NCBI GenBank assembly: GCA_016213675.1
Contig: JACQZW010000055.1
Location: 1 to 64,000 of the forward strand
Direction of reading: 5' to 3'
Origin: Acidobacteriota bacterium
GTDB taxonomy: Bacteria > Acidobacteriota > Thermoanaerobaculia > Thermoanaerobaculales > Thermoanaerobaculaceae
DNA length: 64,000 nt
The notes beneath the pieces are model-generated. The model was given only the letters and a program-made list of their open reading frames with translations, made no database searches and was not told the origin of the DNA. A program made the position numbers and the translations under genes. Positions 8,828-19,157 of this stretch are shown in pieces; position 1 is the stretch's first letter; each line of letters begins with the position of its first letter.

Positions 8828-10539
8828 ATGGGTAACTACGACCTGTCGCGCCCGGTGGTCGCCCGCGTCCGCGAGGCCGCCGACGCCGTCCAGGTGATCG
8901 GCGAGGTCGTGACGCTGCGCAAGTCCGGGCGCAACTGGACCGGGTTGTGCCCGTTCCACGGCGAGAAGACCCCGTCGTTCTCGGTCTCGCGCGAGAAGGG
9001 GACCTACTACTGCTTCGGCTGCAAGAAGGGCGGCGACGTCATCGACTTCGTCATGGAGATCGAGCGGCTCGACTTCGCCGAGGCCGTCGAGCGCCTCGCC
9101 GATCGTTTCGGCGTCGAGCTCCCGGCGGCGAGCGAGCACGCCCGCAAGCGGCGCGACGAGGCCGAGGTGCTGCGTGACGTCATGGAGGCCGCCCAGGCGC
9201 TCTTCCTTCGCCGCGCCTCCCTGGACCGCCCGCGCGCCTTCCTCGAGCGGCGAGGCGTCACGCTCGAGGCTGCGGCCGACTTCGGGCTGGGCTACGCGCC
9301 GGCGGAGTGGCGAGCCCTCTACGACGAGCTGCACCACAAGTTCCCCGAGCGCTCGATGATCGCCGCCGGCCTCGTCATCGAGGGCGAGGGCGGACGCTGC
9401 TACGACCGCTTCCGCGACCGGGTGACGATTCCGATCCGGGCGATCCGCGGCAACCTCATCGCGTTCGGGGGGCGCACGGTCGGCGACGACACCCCGAAGT
9501 ACCTCAACTCGCCGGAAACCGCGTTGTTCGCCAAGAGCCAGGTGCTCTACGCCCTCGACCGTGCCGCCCGGGCGTTCGCCAAGAGCGACCGGGCCATCGT
9601 CGTCGAGGGCTACTTCGACTGCCTCGCGCTGCACCTCGCCGGCTTCACCGAGACCGTGGCCACCCTCGGCACCAGCCTGTCGGAGCACCACGCCCGCGAG
9701 CTGGCCCGCAAGGTCCCGCGCGTCGTGGTGTGCTTCGACGGCGACGCGGCGGGCCGGACCGCGGCGGTGACTGCCGTGCGCACGCTGCTGGCCGCGGACC
9801 TCGACGTCGCAGTGCTCCTCCTCCCCGAGGGAGAGGACCCCGACGACGTCGTCCGTCGCGCCGGCGCCACGGCGTTCGCCGGCCTCGTCGACGGCGCCCT
9901 GCCGGTCGGCGAGTTCCTCGTCGGTCAGCTCGGCCGAGGTCGGCAGGAGCGGCGCGACAACCTCCTGCGCGTCCTCGAGATCGCCGACGCCTGCCCGAAC
10001 CCGGTGCGACGCTACGCCCTGCGCGAGGCGCTCGCCCAGGCGGCCGGCGTCCCCACCGAGCAGCTCGGCGCCGTCGCGTCACCGCGGGTGCTGGCGGCGG
10101 ATTCTGCCGCCGTGTCGTTCCTGCCTCCGGGCGAGAGCGCCCTGCTGCGCGCCATCCTCCTCGACCTGCCACGGGAGGAGCGCGGGGCTGCCGTGGCCGC
10201 CGTTCCCGTTGCTGCGCTCGACCATCCGGCGACAATTCTCATCATCAAGTGCCTGAGCGAGAGGGTCGAGCGGGGGGCCCCCCTTGAAATTTCCGACCTC
10301 GCGTCCGAAATTGACGATCGTGAGGTGCGGCGAATCCTAGCCGCCCTGGAGCATGAGGTGCCGCCCACCGGGGTCGAGCACCTCAAGCTCATCATGAGGG
10401 GACTTTGCGAAAAACAAAGGCAGAAGAGGCTCGCCGACCTGTCTCTCGAGATCGCGCGGGCCGAAAGACAGAACGAACCCGAGCGACTCGCCCAACTGCT
10501 GCACGAGAAGAGCGCGCTCATAAGGAAAACGACCAGGTC

Positions 10540-10543
<4 letters not shown>
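8828..10543 (+). CDS. dnaG: DNA primase DnaG
   Basis: The product has 571 residues, close to the E. coli length. The N-terminal zinc ribbon has CPFH near residue 40 and CFGC near 61. The TOPRIM catalytic core has [11 protein letters not shown] near 256 and CFDGDAAG near 303. The C-terminal helicase-interaction domain follows (about 430-571). It makes RNA primers for replication on the lagging strand. The ribosome site before ATG 8828 is weak, because the repeat element occupies the leader. It ends in a GTGA overlap with rpoD. Confidence 0.97.
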
Positions 10544-12288
<1,745 letters not shown>

Positions 12289-12311
12289 CCGAACGCTCGC
12301 AGCCGACTGCT

Positions 12312-12341
12312 CCTCCCTCCCTGCCGTAGACGGGAGGGAGG
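12312..12341 (+). terminator. Terminator hairpin after rpoD
   Basis: CCTCCCTCCC and GGGAGGGAGG form a perfect 10-bp stem with a 10-base loop, 24 bases after the rpoD stop. There is no T-run. It ends the rpsU-mutS2-dnaG-rpoD operon before the tRNA promoter. Confidence 0.65.
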
Positions 12342-12387
12342 GCCGTGAGCTGTCGGCCGGAGGCTTGGGTGCGGTTCTCCGGCGGCC

Positions 12388-12416
12388 TTGCGACAACTGC
12401 GAGCAGGGCCTACAAT
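12388..12416 (+). promoter_or_regulatory. Promoter of tRNA-Met
   Basis: TTGCGA (12388-12393), a 17-bp spacer and TACAAT (12411-12416) lie 12 bases before the tRNA. Initiation would fall within a few bases of its 5' end. Confidence 0.7.
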
Positions 12417-12427
12417 TACCGGTCGCT

Positions 12428-12503
12428 GGGTCCATAGCTCAGCGGTTAGAGCTGCCGGCTCATAACCGGTAGGTCCCAGGTTCGAATCCTGGTGGACCCA
12501 CCA
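12428..12503 (+). tRNA. tRNA-Met (CAT anticodon)
   Basis: A full cloverleaf is visible. The acceptor GGGTCCA pairs with TGGACCC, and the discriminator A is followed by an encoded CCA (12501-12503). The anticodon loop is CTCATAA with CAT at 12461-12463, and the T arm contains GGTTCGAATCC. A CAT anticodon can also be tRNA-Ile2 after lysidine modification; initiator type is unlikely because the first acceptor pair is a normal G-C. Elongator Met is the best call. Confidence 0.9.
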
Positions 12504-12569
12504 GACACCGGAGGACAACGTGCCAGGACAGGCGAGCGTGAGATCCCAACGACCCGGCTGGAGGGTGCG

Positions 12570-13298
12570 GTGAGCGTGCGCGAGGAGCTGGCGGGCTGCA
12601 TCGGGTTGCAGCACATGCTCGAGCAGCGCGCCGCCCTGAGGCGGGAGATGGACACCCCGCCCGAGGAGCTCGTCGCCCTGCGCCAGGCGCTCGCCACCCG
12701 GCGCGAGTCGCTCGGCGCCAAGCAGAAGCGCCGCGAGGAGCTGCTCGCGGAGCAGGAGGTCGCCCAGACCGACGCCGACGCCCTGCGCGAGGAGCGCGAG
12801 CACTTCCGCAAGCAGAAGTCGATGGTCACGAACATGAAGCAGCTCCAGGCGGTGGTGTCGGAGCTCGATCACGTCGACGTCCAGCTCAAGGGGCGCGAGG
12901 ACCGGCTCATCGAGATCATGGCCGAGCTGGAAGCGCTCGACCGCGACATCGCGACGCTGCAGGAGGAAACCCCCGACGAGCGCGCCCGCCGCGAGCTCGC
13001 CGAGGCCGCCTGGCAGGCCCGCAACCGGGATGCCGCCGGCGAGCTGCAGGCCGTCGAGCGCAGGCTCCGCGAGATCCAGCGCACCCTCGGGGAACCGGCG
13101 GTCGCCCGCTTCAAGAAGCTCTGGACCTCGCGCAAGCCGCTCGCGGTCGTGCCTCTCGACGGCACCTCCTGCTCGTCGTGCCATGCGGAGCTCCGCCCGT
13201 CGCTGGTCCAGCAGGTCCGGACGCTCGAGACCCTGCAGACCTGCGATACCTGCCGCCGCCTCCTCTACGACCCGGAGCAGTTCACCGGCCTCGTATGA
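12570..13298 (+). CDS. C4-type zinc-ribbon, coiled-coil protein (CdsZ/DUF164-like)
   Basis: The product has 242 residues. About 190 residues of charged coiled coil (QAL.TRRESLGAKQKRREEL, KQKSMVTNMKQLQAVVSELD) are followed by a zinc ribbon with CSSCHAEL near residue 200 and CDTCRRLLYDPE at the end. This matches the widespread zinc-ribbon family that includes chlamydial CdsZ; function outside that group is poorly defined. The GTG at 12570 is chosen because GGAGGGT precedes it and because the longer frame would run into the tRNA. It overlaps the RNase H gene by ATGA. Confidence 0.85.
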   Translation: MSVREELAGCIGLQHMLEQRAALRREMDTPPEELVALRQALATRRESLGAKQKRREELLAEQEVAQTDADALREEREHFRKQKSMVTNMKQLQAVVSELDHVDVQLKGREDRLIEIMAELEALDRDIATLQEETPDERARRELAEAAWQARNRDAAGELQAVERRLREIQRTLGEPAVARFKKLWTSRKPLAVVPLDGTSCSSCHAELRPSLVQQVRTLETLQTCDTCRRLLYDPEQFTGLV

Positions 13299-13732
13299 CG
13301 GGTGTGTCCGCGGTCGCCTGGATCGACGGCGGCTCACGCGGCAACCCCGGGCCAGCCGGGTGCGGCATCGTCATCGAGCTGTCGGACGGTCGCCGCGAGA
13401 CGCACACCCTCTTCCTCGACACCACGACCAACAACGTCGCCGAGTACGCGGCGCTCCTCGCCCTGCTGGAGCGGGCCGCCGCCCTCGGAGTGACCCGGCT
13501 CGAGGCACGCTCGGACTCCGAGCTGCTGGTCAAGCAGCTCAACGGCGAGTACCGTGTCAAGGCGTCGCACCTGCAGCCGCTCTGGCTGCGCGCCTCCCAG
13601 CTCCGGCGCGGCTTCACGCGGTTCGCCATCTCGCACGTGCGCCGCGCGGACAACGCCGAGGCCGACCGGCTGGCCAACCTCGCCATTGACGAGCGGGCGT
13701 CGACGCTGCCCAGGCCAAGGGGGATGCGGTGA
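13295..13732 (+). CDS. rnhA: Ribonuclease HI-family protein
   Basis: The product has 145 residues. All acidic catalytic positions are visible: Asp in WIDGGSRGNPGPAG near residue 9, Glu in NNVAEYAALL near 50, Asp in SDSELLVKQL near 71, and the last Asp in DNAEADRLANLAI near 127. It hydrolyses RNA in RNA-DNA hybrids. It is translationally coupled to the zinc-ribbon protein (ATGA overlap at 13295). Its TGA stop is part of the first bases of a heptanucleotide repeat element. Confidence 0.93.
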   Translation: MTGVSAVAWIDGGSRGNPGPAGCGIVIELSDGRRETHTLFLDTTTNNVAEYAALLALLERAAALGVTRLEARSDSELLVKQLNGEYRVKASHLQPLWLRASQLRRGFTRFAISHVRRADNAEADRLANLAIDERASTLPRPRGMR

Positions 13733-13784
13733 AGTCAGGGGAGAGGGAAGAGGGGAGAGGGCAGAGCACCCCCACCCGCCCGGG
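13731..13784. repeat. Heptanucleotide element between rnhA and yggS
   Basis: GAAGTCAGGGG, shared with the element after mutS2, begins on the rnhA stop codon. Purine heptamers (GAGAGGGAAGAGGGGAGAGG) follow, then a C-rich core (CACCCCCACCCGCCCGGG). Only one arm is present. It occupies nearly all of the space before yggS. Confidence 0.7.
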
Positions 13785-13793
13785 AACGGAACG

Positions 13794-14489
13794 ATGAGCG
13801 AGGTGGCGGGGAGGGTGGCGGCGGTGCGGGCGCGGATCGCGGCGGCGTGTTCGCGGGCCGGACGCGAGGCGCGCTCGGTGCGGCTCCTCGCCGTGAGCAA
13901 AACGCAGGGCCCGGAGGCGGTTGCCGAGGCGATCGCCGCCGGCATCGACGCCATCGGCGAGAACCGCGTCCAGGAGGCGCAGGCGAAGAGACCCCACGTC
14001 GCGGCGCCGGCGCGCTGGCACCTCATCGGACCGCTCCAGCGCAACAAGGCCAGGCTCGCCCTCGAGCTCTTCGACGTCATCGAGACCGTCGACCGGATCG
14101 AGATCGCCGACCGCCTGGAGGTGCTGCTCGCCGCCACGCCGCGGGTGCTCCCGGTGCTCCTCGAGGTCAACGTCGGCGGCGAGGCGACCAAGAGCGGCAT
14201 CGCGCTACCGGACCTCGCCCGCCTCGCCGACCACGTCGTCACGAGCTGCCCACATCTTGCGCTCCGGGGCGTGATGACGGTACCCCCGTACGATCCGGAT
14301 CCCGAGCGCTCGCGCCCCCAGTTCGCCGCCCTGCGCGAAGCCGCAGAGCGCCTGTCCGCCGACCTGGGCCTGCCCCGGCTCGAGCTGTCGATGGGCATGA
14401 GCGAGGACTTCGAGGTGGCGATCGAGGAGGGCGCGACCGAGGTTCGGCTCGGTCGCATCGTGTTCGGAGACCGCCGCCAGCCGACGTGA
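13794..14489 (+). CDS. yggS: YggS-family PLP homeostasis protein
   Basis: The product has 231 residues. The PLP lysine lies in LLAVSKTQ near residue 34. IGENRVQEAQAK and WHLIGPLQRNKARLAL follow, then LLEVNVGGEATKSG and LSMGMSEDFEVAIEEGAT, all diagnostic of the YggS/PROSC family. These single-domain alanine-racemase-fold proteins bind PLP and tune vitamin B6 and amino-acid pools without a proven catalytic reaction. It is followed by a DivIVA-like gene, as in the yggS-divIVA neighbourhood of Gram-positive bacteria. Confidence 0.95.
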   Translation: MSEVAGRVAAVRARIAAACSRAGREARSVRLLAVSKTQGPEAVAEAIAAGIDAIGENRVQEAQAKRPHVAAPARWHLIGPLQRNKARLALELFDVIETVDRIEIADRLEVLLAATPRVLPVLLEVNVGGEATKSGIALPDLARLADHVVTSCPHLALRGVMTVPPYDPDPERSRPQFAALREAAERLSADLGLPRLELSMGMSEDFEVAIEEGATEVRLGRIVFGDRRQPT

Positions 14490-14492
14490 CCC

Positions 14493-14521
14493 TTGTCACA
14501 GCGCTGTTTTCGACCTAAGTT
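14493..14521 (+). promoter_or_regulatory. Promoter of the DivIVA-like gene
   Basis: TTGTCA (14493-14498), a 17-bp spacer and TAAGTT (14516-14521) precede the gene at 14551. The local sequence is visibly richer in A and T than its surroundings. Confidence 0.55.
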
Positions 14522-14550
14522 AACCTGGCAACACTGTTGGAGGCACGCTG

Positions 14551-15075
14551 ATGAACCGGCTCACCCCTCTCGAGATCCAGCGGGCGACGTTTCCCCGCAA
14601 GTTTCGCGGCCTCGACCCCGAGGCCGTCCGCGACCTGCTCGGCCAGCTCGCCGAGCACGTCGAGGAGGACGCCCGCACCCGCGGCGAGCTGAAGGCGCAG
14701 CTCGCGAGCCTGTCACGCGAGGTCGAGGAACATCGCGAGCGGGCCGATGCCCTCAACGAGGCGCTGGTCGCCGCGCAGCGCTCGGCCGAGGCCACGGTGG
14801 CCCGGGCCGAGGTCGACGCGCAGCGGATCATCGCCGACGCCCAGGCCCTCGCCGACCGCGTCCTCGACGAGGCGACCCGCCGCGCCGAGAACATCGAGCT
14901 CGTCATCGCGCAGCTCCGCGGCCGGCGCCGGGCGGCGCGGGCCGACCTCAACCGGCTCGCCGAAGTACTCACCGGTACGGCCAAGGAAGACGAGACGGTC
15001 GACCAGCGGGACGCAGAGACCTCGACGGTGGCGCTCCTGCGCCCGCGCGGGCGCGAGGCGAAGGCCGAGAAGTGA
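14551..15075 (+). CDS. DivIVA-domain protein
   Basis: The product has 174 residues. The N-terminus (MNRLTPLEIQRATFPRKFRG then LDPEAVRDLLGQLAEHVEED) is the DivIVA membrane-curvature domain. A continuous coiled coil (about 45-145) and a short disordered tail follow. Proteins of this family mark cell poles or division sites and recruit envelope factors. GGAGG seven bases upstream supports the ATG. Together with mglA/mglB in this window it suggests that the cell organises polarity actively, which is inference. Confidence 0.85.
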   Translation: MNRLTPLEIQRATFPRKFRGLDPEAVRDLLGQLAEHVEEDARTRGELKAQLASLSREVEEHRERADALNEALVAAQRSAEATVARAEVDAQRIIADAQALADRVLDEATRRAENIELVIAQLRGRRRAARADLNRLAEVLTGTAKEDETVDQRDAETSTVALLRPRGREAKAEK

Positions 15076-15112
15076 CACCCGCCCACCCAACCGGTCCAGA
15101 GTCGACCGTCAA

Positions 15113-15152
15113 GCGTCTCCCCCACCCCCCACACAGCAAGGCCCACCCGGAC
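15113..15152. repeat. C-rich core without heptamer arms
   Basis: CCCCCACCCCCCACACAGC followed by AAGGCCCACCCGG resembles the core of the element before glmS (CCCACCCAACAAGCCCACC at about 21048). No heptamer arms are present here. It may be a decayed or minimal copy. It fills the gap between the DivIVA-like gene and hutI. Confidence 0.4.
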
Positions 15153-15169
15153 ACGGCGACGTGCGGGCG

Positions 15170-16432
15170 ATGAGCCTGCTGGTGACGGGGGCGCGGGTCG
15201 TGGCGACGCCGCGCGGGCGTGCCGCGGTTGCCGGTCGCGACCAGGGGCACCTCGAGATGTCGCCGGGCGCGGTGGTGCGCTGCGAGGGCGCCGACGTCGT
15301 GTTCGTCGGCGACCGCGGTGAGCACGATCGCAGCTTCGCCCCGGCCGACGAGGCGCTCGACGCGGCGGGCGGCTGCGTGGTCCCGGGCTTCGTCGACCCC
15401 CACACCCACCTGCCGTTCGCCGGGGCGCGGGAGGACGAGTTCGACCGCCGGCTCGCCGGTGAGACGTACGCCGAAATCGCCGCCGCGGGCGGCGGCATCG
15501 TGTCGACGGTGGCGGCGACCCGGCGCGCCGGCTTCGACGAGCTGCTCGCCCTGACCCTGGCGCGCCTCGACCGGCAGCTCCTCACCGGCACCACGACGAC
15601 CGAGGCCAAGTCCGGTTACGGCCTCGAGCTGGAAACCGAGATCAAGCAGCTCCGGGTGCTCCGCGAGGCGGGCCGCCGCCACCCCGTCGAGATCGCCGCC
15701 ACCGCGATGCCGGGCCACGAGGTGCCGCCCGAGTGGCGGCACGATCCCGACGCCTACGTCGAGCTCGTCGTCCGCGAGATCCACCCGGCGATCGCCGCCG
15801 AGGGGCTCGCCGAGGGGGTCGACGTGTTCTGCGAGAGGGGCGTCTTCTCCCCCGACCAGACGCGCCGCCTGGTCGCCGACGCGGCGCGTTTCGGCTGGCG
15901 GGTCCACCTCCACGCCGACGAGCTGTGCAATCTGGGGGGCGCCGAGCTCGCCGCCGAGCTGGGCGCCGCCTCGGCCTCGCACCTGCTCCACGTCTCCGAC
16001 GCGGGGATCGCGGCCCTGGCCCGTGCCGGCGTGGTCGCCGTGGCGCTCCCCGGCGTGTCGTTCTTCCTTCGCGACCGCTTCGCCCCGGTCCGCCGACTCG
16101 TCGACGCCGGCGTCGCGGTGGCCCTCGCCACCGACTGCAACCCCGGCTCCTCGCACACCGAGTCGATGCCGGCGATCATGGCCCTCGGCTGCCTCGGCGC
16201 CGGCCTGTCCACCGAGGAGGCGCTGACGGCTGCGACGCTCAACGCCGCTGCCGCCCTCGGCCGCGCCGACCGGCTTGGCTCGATCGAGCCGGGCAAGCAG
16301 GCCGACCTCGTCGTCCTCGACGCCCCGTCGCCCAAGCACCTCGTCTACCACTTCGGGGTCAACCTGGTCCGCCACGTCGTCAAGGCCGGCCGGGTCGTCG
16401 TCCGCGACGGCCGGAAGCTAGCTCACAGCTAA
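15170..16432 (+). CDS. hutI: Imidazolonepropionase
   Basis: The product has 420 residues, slightly longer than typical HutI. The amidohydrolase metal site begins with HTHLPFAG near residue 77. The family block STVAATRRAGFDEL follows, then TTTEAKSGYGL, a metal-site HADE near 249 and ATDCNPGSSHTESM near 321. It opens the imidazolone ring in histidine degradation. No other hut gene is present here. The last codons and TAA stop are built from CAGCTCA/CAGCTAA heptamers of the repeat element that follows. Confidence 0.95.
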   Translation: MSLLVTGARVVATPRGRAAVAGRDQGHLEMSPGAVVRCEGADVVFVGDRGEHDRSFAPADEALDAAGGCVVPGFVDPHTHLPFAGAREDEFDRRLAGETYAEIAAAGGGIVSTVAATRRAGFDELLALTLARLDRQLLTGTTTTEAKSGYGLELETEIKQLRVLREAGRRHPVEIAATAMPGHEVPPEWRHDPDAYVELVVREIHPAIAAEGLAEGVDVFCERGVFSPDQTRRLVADAARFGWRVHLHADELCNLGGAELAAELGAASASHLLHVSDAGIAALARAGVVAVALPGVSFFLRDRFAPVRRLVDAGVAVALATDCNPGSSHTESMPAIMALGCLGAGLSTEEALTAATLNAAAALGRADRLGSIEPGKQADLVVLDAPSPKHLVYHFGVNLVRHVVKAGRVVVRDGRKLAHS

Positions 16433-16521
16433 CAGCCGACAGCTCACAGCTCCCTCCCCCACCCGGAGGAACCAGGCCGCGGGTGGGCGGGACTGCCGGC
16501 TGTCGGCTGTGAGCTGTCGGC
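16420..16521. repeat. Heptanucleotide-armed palindrome between convergent hutI and pcrA
   Basis: GCCGACAGCTCACAGC (16435-16450) and GCTGTGAGCTGTCGGC (16506-16521) are a perfect 16-bp inverted repeat. The arms are CAGCTCA/CAGCTAA/CAGCCGA heptamers. Between them lies a C/G-rich core with CCCCCACCC and GGGTGGGCGGG. The element overlaps the hutI stop and ends six bases from the pcrA stop, so it could act as a bidirectional terminator. Confidence 0.85.
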
Positions 16522-16527
16522 TTCTCG

Positions 16528-18765
16528 TCAGGCACGCTCGAGCTTGGCGAGCGAGGGGATGAGCGTCTTCCGCCCGGCGCGGTCGAAGTAGACGACCAGC
16601 CGGGTCTGCGCGCCGGTGCCCTGGACCTGGAGGATCACCCCGGACCCGAAGGCGGCGTGGCGCACCTTGAGGCCCGGCCGCCACCCGTCGGGATGCGCGG
16701 GTCCCTTGTGCCCTGTCCCCTGTCCCCCGTCCCCTCGCGCCGGGAAGTCGGACGGAGCAGGCGGCGCCGCACCAGGACGGCCGTACCTCGCCGCAGCGCC
16801 GCCGGACGGAGGCGGGAGGTGCGACCTGAACGGGTCGCGGCCGAGGGCGGCGGTGCGGTCGTCGAGGACCTCGCGCGGAACCTCGAGGAGGAACGGCGAC
16901 GGGCGGCCGGCCATGAGCTGGCCGTGCAGGCGGCGCGCCCGCGCCCAGGTCAGGGTGAGCCGGCGCTTGGCGCGGGTCATGCCGACGTAGGCGAGGCGGC
17001 GCTCCTCCTCCTCGTCGTCGGGGTCGAGCTGACCGTCGCGGCGCAGCGGCAGCAGGCCGTCCTCGAGGCCGGCGAGGAACACCGCCTCGAACTCGAGCCC
17101 CTTGGCCGCGTGCAGCGTCGAGAGCTGCACCGCCTGGCCCGAGGCGCGCTGGTCGGCGTCGGTGAGCAACGCCACCTCGTCCATGAAGCCGGTGAGGTCG
17201 CTGCCCCGCTCGACGGCCTCCGCGGCCGCTGCGACGAGCTGGTCGAGGTTGGCCCGGCGGGAGCGGTCCTCCTCGTCCACGGCGCCGTACTGGGCGAGCA
17301 GCCCCGAGCGGTCGAGGAGCGCCGCGACGACGTGGTCCACGGGCTCGGAGGCCGCCGTCTCGCGCAGCGCCGTGAGCAGCTCGAAGAAGCCCGCCACGGC
17401 GAGCCGCGCCCGGTTGCTCAAGGTTTCGGGCAGGCCGCGCGCCGCCTCGGGCAGCGAGACGCCCTGCTCGGCGGCGGCCTTCTCGAGGATCTCCATGGTC
17501 GCGGCGCCGATCCCCCGGGCCGGCACGTGGATCGCCCGGCGGAACGCGAGGGTGTCGTCCGGCGCGACGAGCAGGCGCAAGTAGGCGATGGCGTCCTTGA
17601 CCTCGGCGCGCTCCCAGAAGCGGATGCCGCCGACGACGACGTACGGGATCGCCCGCCGCACCAGCTCCGCCTCGAACGGCCGCGACTGGGCGTTGATGCG
17701 GAACAGCACGGCGATCTCGCCGGGCGGCACGGTCGCCCGCAGGCGGTCGATCTCCTCGGCGACGATCCGTGCTTCGTCGGCCTCGTCCGCGGCCTGGACG
17801 AGCACGACCGGCGTCCCGGCGCCCGCCTGCGAGGTGAGCTTCTTCGGCCGCCGGTTGCGGTTGTTGGCGATCACCCCGGCGGCGGCCTTCAAGATCGGCT
17901 CGGCCGACCGGTAGTTGCGCCCGAGGGTGACGATCGCCGCGCCCGGGTACGCCTCGTCGAAGCGCAGGATGTTCTCGACCACGGCCCCGCGCCAGCGGTA
18001 GATCGACTGGTCCTCGTCGCCGACCACGGTGAGGTTCGGCCGCGGCCCGCTCAACAGCTCGAGCAGCCGCGCCTGGGCCGCGTTGGTGTCCTGGTACTCG
18101 TCGACCAGCAGCCAGCGGAAGCGCTCGACGAGCCCCTTCTTGATCCCCTCCTCGCGCTCGAGCAGGCGGACGGCGAGGAGGAGCATGTCGTCGAAGTCGA
18201 CGGCGCCGGCGGCGGCGAGCTCCTCCTGGTAGGCGGCGTACACGTCGGCGACCAGGCGGTCGGGGTAGGCCCGCGCGGTCTCGGCGAACTGCTTGGGCGA
18301 CAGCAGCGCGTTCTTCGCCCCCGAGATGCGCGAGCGCGCCGCCCGCGGCGTGAGCTGCGAGGTCGCGATCGACAGCTTCTTCAGCGCGCCCTCGACGATG
18401 CGCCGCTGGTCGTCCTCGTCGGCGATCGCGAAGCGCTGCGGCAGGCCGACCTCGCGCGGGTGGGTGCGGAGGAGCTGGAGCGCGAAGCGGTGGAAGGTGC
18501 CGACGAAGCCGCCGCGCGGCGGGGCGCCGAGCAGCCGCTCGACGCGCTCGACCATCTCGCGTGCCGCCTTGTTGGTGAAGGTGACGGCGAGCACCTCGTG
18601 CGGCCTGGCCAGACCCTTGGCCAGCAGCCACGCGATCCGGTAGGTGAGCACCCGGGTCTTGCCCGACCCGGCCCCGGCGACGACGAGCAGCGGCCCCTCG
18701 CCGTGGGTCACGGCGCGGGTCTGGTCGGGGTCGAGGTCGGCGAGCAGGTCGTCGGCGGGGCGCAA
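16528..18765 (-). CDS. pcrA: UvrD/PcrA-type superfamily 1 DNA helicase
   Basis: The product has 745 residues. Motif I (VVAGAGSGKTRVLTYR) lies near residue 29, Ia as TNKAAREM, II/III as GDEDQSIYRWRGA near 245, IV as LGRNYRSAEPI, V as STLHAAKGLEFEAVFL and VI as RLAYVGMTRAKRRLTL. A C-terminal Tudor-like extension (KVRHAAFGSGVILQ) ends the protein. It unwinds DNA 3'-5' in repair and replication. The TTG at 18765 is preferred because GGAGGAAC precedes it; an ATG at 18837 would add 24 residues. A CCCTGTC heptamer array is built into the linker near 16701-16735. Confidence 0.93.
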   Translation of the reverse strand: MRPADDLLADLDPDQTRAVTHGEGPLLVVAGAGSGKTRVLTYRIAWLLAKGLARPHEVLAVTFTNKAAREMVERVERLLGAPPRGGFVGTFHRFALQLLRTHPREVGLPQRFAIADEDDQRRIVEGALKKLSIATSQLTPRAARSRISGAKNALLSPKQFAETARAYPDRLVADVYAAYQEELAAAGAVDFDDMLLLAVRLLEREEGIKKGLVERFRWLLVDEYQDTNAAQARLLELLSGPRPNLTVVGDEDQSIYRWRGAVVENILRFDEAYPGAAIVTLGRNYRSAEPILKAAAGVIANNRNRRPKKLTSQAGAGTPVVLVQAADEADEARIVAEEIDRLRATVPPGEIAVLFRINAQSRPFEAELVRRAIPYVVVGGIRFWERAEVKDAIAYLRLLVAPDDTLAFRRAIHVPARGIGAATMEILEKAAAEQGVSLPEAARGLPETLSNRARLAVAGFFELLTALRETAASEPVDHVVAALLDRSGLLAQYGAVDEEDRSRRANLDQLVAAAAEAVERGSDLTGFMDEVALLTDADQRASGQAVQLSTLHAAKGLEFEAVFLAGLEDGLLPLRRDGQLDPDDEEEERRLAYVGMTRAKRRLTLTWARARRLHGQLMAGRPSPFLLEVPREVLDDRTAALGRDPFRSHLPPPSGGAAARYGRPGAAPPAPSDFPARGDGGQGTGHKGPAHPDGWRPGLKVRHAAFGSGVILQVQGTGAQTRLVVYFDRAGRKTLIPSLAKLERA
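16701..16736. repeat. CCCTGTC heptamer array inside pcrA
   Basis: GTCCCTTGTGCCCTGTCCCC followed by TGTCCCCCGTCCCC is a degenerate heptamer array inside the coding sequence. It encodes a low-complexity GDGGQGTGHKGPAH-like linker between the helicase core and the C-terminal domain. It keeps the frame only through codon drift, since seven is not a multiple of three. Confidence 0.65.
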
Positions 18766-18859
18766 CGTTCCTCCGGGCTTCCGCCGCGACAGCACGGCTG
18801 CGATGCGGAGAGCGGATTGTACCGCGGGGCGCGGCACGGCCGCGCGCTCACCGGTTCGA

Positions 18860-19081
18860 TCAGCGCGAGGGCGCTGCGGTCGCCGGGGTCCAGGCGGCGA
18901 GGATGGCCTGGGTGCGGCCGACGATGGCGTGGCCGGCGACGCGACCGCAGGCGCCGCGGCCCGCGACCGGGGTGCACAGGGCTCGGCACCACCCGACCTG
19001 GTGGCCGTTGAACGGGCACGACACGGTGCGGTACTCCGGGACGCGGAGGGGGCGATCGGGACGGGGGCGGAGGAGGGGCAT
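18860..19081 (-). CDS. Cysteine-rich miniprotein of unknown function
   Basis: The product has 73 residues and is not recognised. Its centre has four cysteines in the spacing C-x9-C-x3-C-x8-C (CPFNGHQVGWCRALC then TPVAGRGACGR), with nearby histidines, which looks like a small metal-binding or disulfide-bonded module. The ends are variable and proline- or alanine-rich. GGAG lies nine bases before the ATG. It sits between glmS and pcrA, all on one strand with gaps of 76 and 94 bp, so co-transcription is likely. Composition favours a real gene over a shadow frame, but no homologue could be checked. Confidence 0.5.
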   Translation of the reverse strand: MPLLRPRPDRPLRVPEYRTVSCPFNGHQVGWCRALCTPVAGRGACGRVAGHAIVGRTQAILAAWTPATAAPSR

Positions 19082-19157
19082 CAGGGGGATCTCCGCGCCT
19101 CACAACCCCGGCGCAGCCCCCGTTCTTCCCAGTCGCGGCGTGAACCGTACGGGGCGC

